This document shows positions 18,967-26,472 of a stretch of 64,000 nt of DNA, piece by piece (position 1 is the first letter of the stretch; the number at the start of each line of letters is the position of its first letter). Below the pieces are notes generated by a model. It searched no databases. It saw only the letters and a list, made by a program, of their open reading frames with translations, and was not told the origin of the DNA. This stretch comes from Rhodococcus opacus B4 (lineage in GTDB: Bacteria > Actinomycetota > Actinomycetes > Mycobacteriales > Mycobacteriaceae). The DNA is taken from contig NC_012522.1 in the NCBI RefSeq assembly GCF_000010805.1, positions 2,976,001 to 3,040,000 on the forward strand, given 5' to 3'. Made by a program: the position numbers and the translations under genes.

Positions 18967-19221
18967 TCAATAGTGGTAACGACAGGCCGCAATGCGGATC
19001 TGGTCGTCGACGATCTTGTACACCAGCCGGTGCTCGTCAGTGATGCGTCGGGACCAGTAGCCCTGGAAGCCGTGTTTGAGGGGCTCAGGTTTGCCGATTC
19101 CGTCGTTTCCGTTGCGTTCGATGTCCTTGACCAGCGTGTTGATCCGCTTGACGATTTTGCGATCCTGCGCCTGCCACCAGACGTAGTCCTCCCACGCGGA
19201 CTCGTCCCAGACAAGTTTCAT
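18967..19221 (-). CDS. yoeB: YoeB/Txe-family mRNA interferase toxin
   Basis: Exactly 84 residues, the same length as E. coli YoeB. The residues known to be catalytic in that enzyme fall at the same numbers: E46 (KPEPLKH), R65 (EHRLVYK), H83 and Y84 at the very C-terminus (CRYHY). The enzyme is a RelE-fold ribosome-dependent endoribonuclease that cuts mRNA at the A site. Its ATG overlaps the antitoxin stop (four-base overlap), giving coupled translation. All catalytic residues are intact, so an active toxin is expected. Confidence 0.95.
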   Translation of the reverse strand: MKLVWDESAWEDYVWWQAQDRKIVKRINTLVKDIERNGNDGIGKPEPLKHGFQGYWSRRITDEHRLVYKIVDDQIRIAACRYHY

Positions 19222-19469
19222 TCAGCTAGATCCCGGACAGTTCCCCCGCCGGCTTCCAGACGATCGATCGATGCCAACAGCCGACGTGCGTTCTCCGGAT
19301 TCCTGAGCAGATAGGCCGCTTCCTTCAGGGACTCGTAGTCATCGAGGGAGACCATCACCACCGGTTCGTGCCCCGCTCGCGTGATCACGATTTCTTCGCG
19401 ATCATCGACGACGGCGTTGAGGACCTCGGCGTACCTCGCGCGCGATTCCGAATAGGTCATGGTTCGCAT
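19218..19469 (-). CDS. yefM: YefM/Phd-family antitoxin
   Basis: 83 residues from the ATG at 19469, which has GGGAGG seven bases upstream; a GTG at 19484 would add five residues but lies on top of that ribosome site. MRTMTYSESRARYAEVLNAVVDDREEIVITRAGHEPVVMVSLDDYESL is the Phd/YefM DNA-binding fold, and the C-terminal half (RNPENARRLLASIDRLEAGGG) is the segment that wraps around YoeB. It represses its own operon through the operator at 19491-19508. Confidence 0.95.
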   Translation of the reverse strand: MRTMTYSESRARYAEVLNAVVDDREEIVITRAGHEPVVMVSLDDYESLKEAAYLLRNPENARRLLASIDRLEAGGGTVRDLAE

Positions 19470-19490
19470 GAGTGCACCTCCCACAGGTTA

Positions 19491-19508
19491 CGTACAAAAA
19501 ATTGTACG
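19491..19508. promoter_or_regulatory. YefM-type operator
   Basis: CGTACAAAAAATTGTACG is an inverted repeat of two hexamers, CGTACA (19491-19496) and TGTACG (19503-19508), each one base from the TGTACA core known for the E. coli YefM operator. Their centres are 12 bp apart, as in that operator. It overlaps the -10 box of the operon. Confidence 0.75.
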
Positions 19509-19530
19509 CACGGGATGGTTGGTTTCGCAA
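19501..19530 (-). promoter_or_regulatory. Promoter of yefM-yoeB
   Basis: On the minus strand TTGCGA (19530-19525) and TACAAT (19506-19501) are separated by 18 bp and resemble -35 and -10 boxes. The -10 lies inside the operator, which explains autorepression. Confidence 0.6.
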
Positions 19531-19556
19531 CCAACCCGGTCCGCTATAAGGACCGG
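19517..19556. repeat. Two tandem hairpins upstream of yefM
   Basis: GGTTGGTT/AACCAACC (19517-19524 with 19529-19536) form an 8-bp stem with a TCGC loop, and CCGGTCC/GGACCGG (19536-19542 with 19550-19556) form a 7-bp stem with a seven-base loop. They share base 19536. They may terminate transcription from either side; the first also covers the -35 box. Confidence 0.5.
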
Positions 19557-19814
19557 AGTCGAGCGTCGGCCAGATCGTCGTGCAGGTCGAGAGGACCGCC
19601 ATCCGCCCGTTCCTGCCGATCGGACTCACGCAGGACGTCGAGGTGGCATGCATCCGGGCGCAAGAGCGGACGGACCGGCCGGCATGGGCCGGGCGCACGC
19701 CCCTCTCCATCGTGCTCGGCGGAGGCGGCGTCGTGCATGCAGTCGAGGATGCCGCGGGGAACGTCCGGCCACCCGGGCTGCCAGTCGACGCCCTCAGACC
19801 AGCGAAAGAAGCAA
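19557..19814. other. Gap without a gene I can support
   Basis: Between the hairpins and the MMPL stop I see open frames on both strands (a plus one at 19580-19852 and a minus one down to 19544), but neither has a ribosome site, clear codon bias or recognisable motif. The minus-strand reading (FFRWSEGVDWQPGWPDVPRG...) looks somewhat protein-like and could be a decayed gene. Confidence 0.3.
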
Positions 19815-21956
19815 TCACCTACGACTGGAATCCAATTCCGGCTCGGGGCTGACGGTCTCGTCCGGCTCCGGGGCCGACGCGAGCTTGCTCGGCCACCAGA
19901 TCTTCTGGCCGATGTCGACGGTGAGGGCGGGTACGAGGAGTGACCGCACGAGGAGTGCGTCGAGGAGCACACCGAACGCGACGATGAAGGCGATCTGCGC
20001 GAGGAAGATCAGCGGGATGACGGCCAGCGCCGAGAACGTCGCCGCCAGAACCACTCCCGCCGACGTGATCACTCCCCCGGTGACGGTCAGTCCGCGCAGC
20101 GCTCCGCGGCGGGTGCCGATGCGCCGGGCCTCTTCCCGGACGCGGGTCATGAGGAAGATGTTGTAGTCGATTCCGAGGGCGACGAGGAATACGAACGCGA
20201 ACAGCGGGACGACGGGGTCGGCGCCCGGGAATCCGAAGATGTGCTCGAAGACCAGGGACGAGATGCCCAGCGTCGCAGCGAAGGACAGCACCACCGTACC
20301 CATCAGCAGCAGCGGAGCGAGCAGCGACCGCAGCAGCAGGCACAGGATCGCGAACACCACGAGAATCAAGACGGGGATGATCAGGGTGCGGTCCCGCGTC
20401 GAGGTCGTCTTGGTATCGAGGTCCGTGGCGGTGGTGCCGCCGACCAGTGCGTCGGCGCCGTCGATCGGATGGACGGCGTCGCGCAGTCGGACGATGGTGT
20501 CCTCGGCCGCGAGGGAGTCGGCCGGGTCGGTCAGGGTGGCTTCGATCGCCACCCGGCCGTCCACCACCAGTGGGTCCTGGCTGCCGGGCGCGGTCAGCAC
20601 GGTGAGGTCGCCGACGCCGCCGACCCGGCCGGCGTCGAGTACCGCGTCGAGGGCGCCCTCGTTCGCGATGATCACGGCCGGTGAACCGGATCCGGCGTCG
20701 AAGTGGTCGCCGAGGATCTGCTGGCCCGCAACGGAATCGACGTCGAGAAGGAACGTCTCGGACTCCGCGACACCGCTGGCCTTGAACTGAGGGAGAAGGA
20801 GCGCGAAGAGCAGCAGCACGAGGCTGGACGCCACCCAGAATCGGCGCGGATGTGCGCCGATCCGCGCGGCGAGCGCGGCCCAGAACTTGTGGTCGGCGGC
20901 CTCGTCCTTCTCGGCGTGCCGTGCGTCGAAGGCGGGCCTGCTCGGCCAGTACGCCGCCCGGCCGAGGAGGACGAGCACCGCGGGGAGGTACGTCATGGAC
21001 GCGACGAACGACGCCGCGATGCCGATGGCCGCGACCGGTCCGAGACCGCGATTGGAGTTGAGATCGGACAGCAGGAGGCAGAGCACACCGGCGATGACGG
21101 TGCCCGCGGAGGCGGCGACCGGCTCGAGCGTCGCCCGCCAGGCGGTCCGCATGGCACGGTACTTGTCCTGCTCGATCCGCAGTTCCTCGCGGTAGCGGGA
21201 CACGAGCAGCAGGGCGTAGTCGGTGGCGGCGCCGAACACCAGGATGAACAGGATCCCCTGACTCTGGCCGTTCAGCGCGATCACGCCGGCATCGGCCAGC
21301 ACGTACACGAGCAGGCTCGACAGTCCGAGCGCGAAGACCGCGGACGTGATCACGGCGAACGGAAGGATCGGACTGCGGTAGACGACGATGAGGATGAGGA
21401 TCACCACGACACCCGCCACCAGGAGCAGCAGGCCGTCGATGCCGGCGAACGCGGCGGACAGGTCCGCCACCTGACCGGCGGGTCCGGTGACGAGGACGGT
21501 GAGGCCGTCCGGCGCGGCACCGAGCGCGTCGCGGAGTTCCGTGACGCTGTCGCCGACCTCCCCGGTGCTGTCGACGGGCACGAACATCTGCAACGCCTGC
21601 CCGTCGGCGGACGGGATCGGCGGTGACACCTCGTCGCCGAATCCTTCCGCCCCGGCGAACGAGGCCGCGGTGCCGGCGAGGAATTCGGTGTCGGCGGCGG
21701 TGATCCCCGACGTCCGTTCGGCGACGACGATCGCCGGCACGAACTGCGTGTCGGAGAAGCCCTTCTGCAGCTGGGACACCTCGGTGGCCTCGGCCGACGC
21801 GGGCAGGAACGACGTGCTGTCGTTCTGCTGGACCGTCGAGAGCTTGCCGGCGAACGGACCGCCGAACCCGCCGACGGCCAGCCAGACGATGACCAGCACG
21901 GCTGGCAGAATCCACCGCAGTCGACGAACCGGGCGTGGGTGGGCAGTTGTGGTCAC
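19815..21956 (-). CDS. MMPL/RND-family membrane transporter
   Basis: 713 residues from a GTG with GGAGAG upstream; the longer frame to 22166 runs into the MarR gene. Topology is the RND/MMPL plan: TM1 (WILPAVLVIVWLAVGGF), a ~170-residue periplasmic loop, five helices (~200-330), then a second copy with helix ~390 (FWVASSLVLLLFALLLP), a second loop and five helices (~560-690). ATDYALLLVSRYREEL and LGIDYNIFLMTRVREEARR are the paired charged signatures of the family. Such proteins export lipids or hydrophobic drugs using the proton gradient. The divergent MarR gene and the shared operator suggest a ligand-induced efflux pump. Confidence 0.88.
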   Translation of the reverse strand: MTTTAHPRPVRRLRWILPAVLVIVWLAVGGFGGPFAGKLSTVQQNDSTSFLPASAEATEVSQLQKGFSDTQFVPAIVVAERTSGITAADTEFLAGTAASFAGAEGFGDEVSPPIPSADGQALQMFVPVDSTGEVGDSVTELRDALGAAPDGLTVLVTGPAGQVADLSAAFAGIDGLLLLVAGVVVILILIVVYRSPILPFAVITSAVFALGLSSLLVYVLADAGVIALNGQSQGILFILVFGAATDYALLLVSRYREELRIEQDKYRAMRTAWRATLEPVAASAGTVIAGVLCLLLSDLNSNRGLGPVAAIGIAASFVASMTYLPAVLVLLGRAAYWPSRPAFDARHAEKDEAADHKFWAALAARIGAHPRRFWVASSLVLLLFALLLPQFKASGVAESETFLLDVDSVAGQQILGDHFDAGSGSPAVIIANEGALDAVLDAGRVGGVGDLTVLTAPGSQDPLVVDGRVAIEATLTDPADSLAAEDTIVRLRDAVHPIDGADALVGGTTATDLDTKTTSTRDRTLIIPVLILVVFAILCLLLRSLLAPLLLMGTVVLSFAATLGISSLVFEHIFGFPGADPVVPLFAFVFLVALGIDYNIFLMTRVREEARRIGTRRGALRGLTVTGGVITSAGVVLAATFSALAVIPLIFLAQIAFIVAFGVLLDALLVRSLLVPALTVDIGQKIWWPSKLASAPEPDETVSPEPELDSSRR

Positions 21957-22013
21957 GTGCTCTCCAATGCTGGACGGTTCGACGACTGGATGTCCGGATT
22001 GCGACGTTCCTAT

Positions 22014-22035
22014 TTTGTTCAGCAAGCTGAGCAAA
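22014..22035. promoter_or_regulatory. MarR-type operator in the divergent MMPL/MarR promoter
   Basis: TTTGTTCAGC (22014-22023) and GCTGAGCAAA (22026-22035) are inverted arms with one mismatch, separated by AA. The size and place (between the two start codons, 20 bp before the marR ATG) suit a MarR dimer controlling both genes. Confidence 0.7.
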
Positions 22036-22055
22036 TTGCAAATGGAGGCGAAGAC

Positions 22056-22490
22056 ATGACGAGCGACGGCATGGACCAGTGGCCCACCGGACGGCTGCTG
22101 TCCACGGCTGCGCGGCTGGTAGAGCACTCGTGGGAGGACATTCTGCGGTCGCAGAACATGACCCATGCGGGACTCATCTCACTGCACACGATCGCCGAAC
22201 ACCCCGCCTCGCAACGGGACATCGCGAAGGCGTCGCGGGTGACGGACCAGACCATCAGCCGCACCATCGACCGCCTCGAACGCGCCGGGTACGTCACCCG
22301 GGAGACCGATCCGAGCGACGAGCGCCGCAAGCGGGTCGCGATCACCGAGTCGGGTCGCGCGATCTACCAGAACCTGCTGACCCTCGAGAAGGAGGACGCG
22401 GCCCTCACCGCCGCGGTCGGCGACGTGGGGCCGCTGCGCGAGCAACTCCTCCTCCTCGTCCGGTCACTGGGTCTTCCGCCCCGGACCTGA
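22056..22490 (+). CDS. MarR-family regulator
   Basis: 144 residues from the ATG at 22056, with GGAGG in front. The winged HTH is at about residues 45-100 (GLISLHTIAEHPASQRDIAKASRVTDQTISRTIDRLERAGYVTRETDPSDERRKRVAITESG), with the basic DERRKR wing loop. It is divergent from the MMPL transporter and probably represses both through the inverted repeat between them. Its stop codon abuts the stop of the convergent gene. Confidence 0.92.
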   Translation: MTSDGMDQWPTGRLLSTAARLVEHSWEDILRSQNMTHAGLISLHTIAEHPASQRDIAKASRVTDQTISRTIDRLERAGYVTRETDPSDERRKRVAITESGRAIYQNLLTLEKEDAALTAAVGDVGPLREQLLLLVRSLGLPPRT

Positions 22491-23294
22491 TCACACGTTC
22501 GCGGGCAGCGCGATGACGACCTCCCGCTCGTTCCCCGGCAGATAGTGGACCGTCACCACCCGGCCGACCTGGACGTGACCGACGCTGCGCGGCGGCAGAA
22601 ACTTCTCGACGCGGGTGGTGAACGTCGTGCCGTCGGGCCGGGTGACCGCCAGCCCGAGTTCCACCTTCGAATTCCCGTTGCGGATCTCCCCCGGCACGCT
22701 GAGCGACTGCACCACCGCCTGCGCGGGGACGCCGCGGGCCGCGATGTCGAGCTTGCCCGGCGTGGTGACTCCCTGCCGAATCATGGATCGGTTCAACGCC
22801 TCCTGCGCTGTCGTCGCGTCGCCCGAGCGGTCGATCTCGACCTTGTCGGTGCGGCCGGGAAGGTAGCGGACGGGGAGCACGACACCGGGGCGCAGGAGCG
22901 CCAACTCGGTGAGCGGCACGATCATTTCGGCGTGCGACTCGAACATCTTGCCGTCGTCACCCTCCACGGCGAGGTCGATCCGCACTTCCGGTTGGTCGTT
23001 GAGTGTCATTCCGGTCTGGTGCACCGACCGCACCGTTCCGATCCCGACGGCTCCGTTGCGGAACGCGGCACTGTTGCGCCCCGTGAACGCGGCCAGCACG
23101 CTGTCGCCGGTGACGACGAAACACACCACGACGACGCTGACCGCGACGATCGGCCAGATCATCTGCGGGCCGACCCACGACAGCGCGTCGATTCCGTAGT
23201 TCGTCCGGCCCCGATCGCCGAGTCCGTACCAGAGGTAGTAGCCGACCGAGCCGACGAGAAACGCCAGGGCGGCGGTACGCACGATCTTCTTCAC
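22491..23294 (-). CDS. Two-helix membrane protein of unknown function (DUF3592-like repeats)
   Basis: 267 residues from a GTG with AAAGGA upstream. Two N-terminal hydrophobic helices (about 7-25 and 44-66) are followed by two related beta-rich domains: one at ~85-160 (GTVRSVHQTGMTLNDQPEVRIDLAVEGDDGK...VLPVRYLPGRTDKVEID) and one at ~190-265 (AQAVVQSLSVPGEIRNGNSKVELGLAVTRPDGT...VVTVHYLPGNEREVVI). Each contains the G-x-V-x-x-V / V-x-Y-L-P-G pattern seen in DUF3592-type proteins, so this looks like an internal duplication. No function is known. It follows the LpqH gene behind a strong terminator-like hairpin. Confidence 0.75.
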   Translation of the reverse strand: MKKIVRTAALAFLVGSVGYYLWYGLGDRGRTNYGIDALSWVGPQMIWPIVAVSVVVVCFVVTGDSVLAAFTGRNSAAFRNGAVGIGTVRSVHQTGMTLNDQPEVRIDLAVEGDDGKMFESHAEMIVPLTELALLRPGVVLPVRYLPGRTDKVEIDRSGDATTAQEALNRSMIRQGVTTPGKLDIAARGVPAQAVVQSLSVPGEIRNGNSKVELGLAVTRPDGTTFTTRVEKFLPPRSVGHVQVGRVVTVHYLPGNEREVVIALPANV

Positions 23295-23322
23295 GAGGTG
23301 TCCTTTCCGTTCCTGAACTGGG

Positions 23323-23358
23323 GGGACGCGCGCGGACGTCCGCGTCCGCGCGCGTCCC
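23323..23358 (-). terminator. 15-bp hairpin after the LpqH gene
   Basis: GGGACGCGCGCGGAC (23323-23337) pairs perfectly with 23344-23358 across a six-base loop, 11 bp beyond the lipoprotein stop. There is no T-run. It would end the lipoprotein transcript before the next gene. Confidence 0.7.
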
Positions 23359-23369
23359 GGGTGATGGGC

Positions 23370-23909
23370 TCAGCCGCCCACGATGGTCGAGCATGCGAAC
23401 GTGATGTCGAACTTCGCTGAACTCGGCGCGGTCGGGTTGCTCATGTCGGGCGCCCCGACGCCTTCGCCGGTGACCGTGTAGGTGTCGCCGTCCTTGACGA
23501 CCTTCGCGGAGCCGCCGGGCATGCCCTGCCCGAAGCCGAGGGCGTACGGGAGACCGTTCGACCCGCCCTTGCTACCGGCGATCCCGACCGCCTGCACGGT
23601 GTCGGTTCCGGTGATCGTCGCGGAGACCGCCAGGTCGCCGTACGTCGCGTTGCCGGTGTCCGCCAGCGCGAGCGCCAGGGTGTCGCCCTGCTTCGCGCAG
23701 GTCGCGTCGAAGTTCGCGTCCAGCGCCTTGCCGTCGACCGCGGCCGCCGACGCCCCTGCCGGAGCCGCCGTGGCCGCGGACTGCTCGGAGCTTCCGCCCG
23801 AACTGCTGTCGCTGGTATCACTGCAGCCCGAGGCGAGCAGCGCGACGGCGGCCGCCGCGACGATGCCGGTGGTGAAGATGCGCTTCCGAGTCCGAATGAC
23901 CTTGTTCAT
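23370..23909 (-). CDS. LpqH-family (19 kDa antigen-like) lipoprotein
   Basis: 179 residues. A lipoprotein signal peptide is clear: basic MNKVIRTRKR, a hydrophobic core, and the lipobox LASGC with the lipidated cysteine at residue 29. A low-complexity Ser/Gly/Ala linker (30-58) precedes the folded part, which carries two cysteines (FDATCAK and FACSTIVGG) in the positions conserved in the mycobacterial 19 kDa antigen family and the ITGTDTVQAVGIAGSKGG segment. It is exported and anchored in the cell envelope. In mycobacteria these proteins are surface antigens without known enzymatic activity. GAAGGACGG precedes the ATG. Confidence 0.88.
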   Translation of the reverse strand: MNKVIRTRKRIFTTGIVAAAAVALLASGCSDTSDSSSGGSSEQSAATAAPAGASAAAVDGKALDANFDATCAKQGDTLALALADTGNATYGDLAVSATITGTDTVQAVGIAGSKGGSNGLPYALGFGQGMPGGSAKVVKDGDTYTVTGEGVGAPDMSNPTAPSSAKFDITFACSTIVGG

Positions 23910-24069
23910 GATCCGTCCTTCACGTTTCGTGAGGGGCGCTCGGCGCCCGTCGTCGATTCCTTCGGCCCGCGGTCCGGAGCCGATGTGAGAAAGGTAGGAA
24001 CTTCTCGCGCCCTACCGATCCCAGATTTCTCGCTGCGTCGACGCGGCATCCCTGCGGTAGCCTGCTCGA

Positions 24070-25443
24070 ATGCGGACGGGACCGAGGGGCTCAGAGGCTG
24101 CTCGGCGACCGCGCGCGATGGTCCTCGACGAGGTGTGGCGCGAGCTGGACGGCGTCGAACCGCTCAGTGGCCCGGACGGCGGGCCCCTGAGCCGCACGGT
24201 GAAACTCATCCTCGATCCGCTGGTCATCCGCCCGGTGCAGAACCCGCTGTGCGCCGGTCCGATCGTCACCGCTGACGGGGCGCAACTGCTCGCCGCCCGG
24301 GTGCACGCCTCCGCCGACATTCTGCGCGCCACCGCGGCCTGGTTCACGCTGCTCAAGCGGGTCCGCCGGGCGCTGCGCATCACGGACGGCAACCCGCAGG
24401 ACCTCTACTTCCAACGGTGCTTCGAACTCGCCACCAGCTCCGGCCTGCCCGACCCGCTCCGCGACGAGTCCGCCGCCGAGGACACGCTGCGCGACGTGCA
24501 CGACTTCGCCGCGGGCCGCACCACGCAGGCCTTGAAGTCCCACGTCACCGACCCGGCGCGGGCGCGGGAACTGACCGCTCTCATCGACCTCGCGTGGGGA
24601 CGGCGACCGCTGTCGGGCGCCGCGACCGGCGACCACGCCGACGCTGTGGCCGCGGTCCTCGAGGCCTGTCCCGGAGCGCGACTCGAGCAGGACGGTGACG
24701 ACGGACGGCAGCCGCTCGACGCCCTGATCGCCGGGCACGCGGGCACCCACCACGGCATTGCGCTCTGGACGACCGAGGTCTCGGCCCGCGGCCTCGGCCT
24801 GACGGCGCATCCCGTGCCCGGACCTCCGCGTCTGGGGACGTCGGCGTCCACCTCGGCGCTCGGGCTCCCGTTCGACCGGTCCGTCCACGAACGCGTCTTC
24901 ACGGTGCTCCGCGCGTCGACCGACCGGGCGGAGCTGCCGCCGATCCCCGAACTGGTCACCACCGAGATTGCCCGAAGTTGCTCGCCCTGGGCGCTTCTCG
25001 ACGAGTCCCTGCGGGTCGCGGCGACGACGGGTGCCGCACTCGCGACCCGTCTCCACCCGATCGGGGCGCCGCCCGCTCCGGCAGCCACGGACACGACCGC
25101 CGTTCGGGCGATCAACGGTCGCTGGCAACGCGAGGCGTACGTCCTGCAGGCGCGCCGCCTGACCGTGAGCCCCGACGCGGCGACGCTGCCCGACACGAAT
25201 CCGCTGGCGGCCATCGCCGCCGAACTCCGCGAACCCTGGCGGCCCTATCTCCGGCGGCTGTGGGTCCGCCTCCACGGCCGCGACGTCCGCGAGCTCTCCG
25301 TCCACGAACCGGGTGAACTCTGGGATCTCCTGGACGGGGTGGCGCGGTCGGTTATCCTCGACCACCGCATGCGGGTCAAGCAGGCGCTCAGCGTAATTCC
25401 GCTCACTGACGCGGCGGATGCTCCCGAGTCGAGGGCGAGTTGA
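24070..25443 (+). CDS. Unrecognised protein A of the TPR/CHAT-linked operon
   Basis: 457 residues from the ATG at 24070; an ATG at 24118 is equally possible and neither has a good ribosome site. The protein is alanine- and arginine-rich, predicted mostly helical, without signal peptide, membrane helices or any motif I recognise. Features that may help identification are LDPLVIRPVQNPLCAGPIV (about 48-66), RRALRITDGNPQDLYFQRCFELA and the C-terminal LREPWRPYLRRLWVRLHGRDVRELSVHEPGELWDLL. Its stop overlaps the start of the next gene and a TPR gene follows that, so A-B-C form one operon. It might be a target-recognition or regulatory partner of the CHAT protease 5 kb downstream; that is a guess from context. 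Confidence 0.7.
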   Translation: MRTGPRGSEAARRPRAMVLDEVWRELDGVEPLSGPDGGPLSRTVKLILDPLVIRPVQNPLCAGPIVTADGAQLLAARVHASADILRATAAWFTLLKRVRRALRITDGNPQDLYFQRCFELATSSGLPDPLRDESAAEDTLRDVHDFAAGRTTQALKSHVTDPARARELTALIDLAWGRRPLSGAATGDHADAVAAVLEACPGARLEQDGDDGRQPLDALIAGHAGTHHGIALWTTEVSARGLGLTAHPVPGPPRLGTSASTSALGLPFDRSVHERVFTVLRASTDRAELPPIPELVTTEIARSCSPWALLDESLRVAATTGAALATRLHPIGAPPAPAATDTTAVRAINGRWQREAYVLQARRLTVSPDAATLPDTNPLAAIAAELREPWRPYLRRLWVRLHGRDVRELSVHEPGELWDLLDGVARSVILDHRMRVKQALSVIPLTDAADAPESRAS

Positions 25444-26471
25444 CCACCGGCACCGTGCGGATGGTCCGCACCCCCGACGGGGTGTGGACCATCGCCCCCG
25501 AGAACACACCGAGCGTCCTGGACGACGCAGCGGACATCGACGCGACCGTGCTGGAGGTGCTCGGCGGGCACCTGTCGTGGAGTGTGTTCGCCGAAGACAC
25601 CGTCCCGGTCGCGGTGATCGACGACGTCGACTCGGCACAGACCTGGCTGTGGGCGGTGTTCGGCGAGGAGGTGGCGCTCGCCGTGGCAGCCGGTTCGGGG
25701 CGCGAGGTCACGGCCGAACCGGCACGACCACGGGTGGTTACCGCCGCTCGCCGGCTTGCGTTCGCGCACTGGGCGGCGCGGTGGTGGCCGGCCTCGACGG
25801 TCGACGGCATCCCGGCACTCGACGCGGGACTGTTGGACCGCGAGATCGCGACACTCGTCGAGGAGTGCGATCTGCTCGTCGATGGGGACGACGCGCTCGC
25901 ACCGACCGGACCCACGCTCGCCGACCGTCCCGGGCGGGCCGAGGACTACGCACTCGCCGCGGGCGCCGCGACCGCGACGCTGCCGGGCACCCTCGTCCTG
26001 GCGCGGGGCATCACGGGTTCCGATTGGCGCCGGTACCCACCCGGACTCGTCGACGCGTCCGAGCGCGCGGTGTCGTGGGAAGTGGTGCGCACGTCCGGGA
26101 CCACCACCGTTCGGGTGAGTGTCGTTGCGGCACCAGGTCTCTCTGCACCCCTTCCGGACCACCTGCGACCGCAGGCGACGGTCGGAACCACAGCGGGCGC
26201 CGTCGACGTCGCGCTGCAACTGTCGGGAGACGTCTGGTCGGGCGAGGCGGCCGCACCGAGCGGATCAGAGGCGGGCGTATCCGTGGACGTGTACCTGCCC
26301 GGATTCGGAGTGAACGGTTCCGCGGACGTGGGAGGTCCGGACGTTCGGGAGCGGGTTCGGGCTCTGGCACGCCTGCGGTTGCGCCGTGCGGCGGAGCCGG
26401 CTCCGGACGACGGACCGGACGCGCCACTGCTCGCCGAGATAGAGGCGGCGGCCTCGGATTCGGACTTCTGA
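25440..26471 (+). CDS. Unrecognised protein B of the TPR/CHAT-linked operon
   Basis: 343 residues starting at a TTG that overlaps the stop of gene A (TTGA), so translation is coupled. The N-terminal part (TVRMVRTPDGVWTIAPE...) looks beta-rich, the middle contains a helical segment (RRLAFAHWAARWWPASTVDGIPALDAGLLDREIATLVEECDLL), and the rest is beta-rich again with GGPDVRERVRALARLRLRR near the end. There is no signal peptide or membrane helix, and I recognise no family. The next gene begins one base after its stop. Function unknown; the tight coupling to a TPR protein suggests a complex. Confidence 0.72.
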   Translation: MTTGTVRMVRTPDGVWTIAPENTPSVLDDAADIDATVLEVLGGHLSWSVFAEDTVPVAVIDDVDSAQTWLWAVFGEEVALAVAAGSGREVTAEPARPRVVTAARRLAFAHWAARWWPASTVDGIPALDAGLLDREIATLVEECDLLVDGDDALAPTGPTLADRPGRAEDYALAAGAATATLPGTLVLARGITGSDWRRYPPGLVDASERAVSWEVVRTSGTTTVRVSVVAAPGLSAPLPDHLRPQATVGTTAGAVDVALQLSGDVWSGEAAAPSGSEAGVSVDVYLPGFGVNGSADVGGPDVRERVRALARLRLRRAAEPAPDDGPDAPLLAEIEAAASDSDF

Positions 26472-26472
26472 C

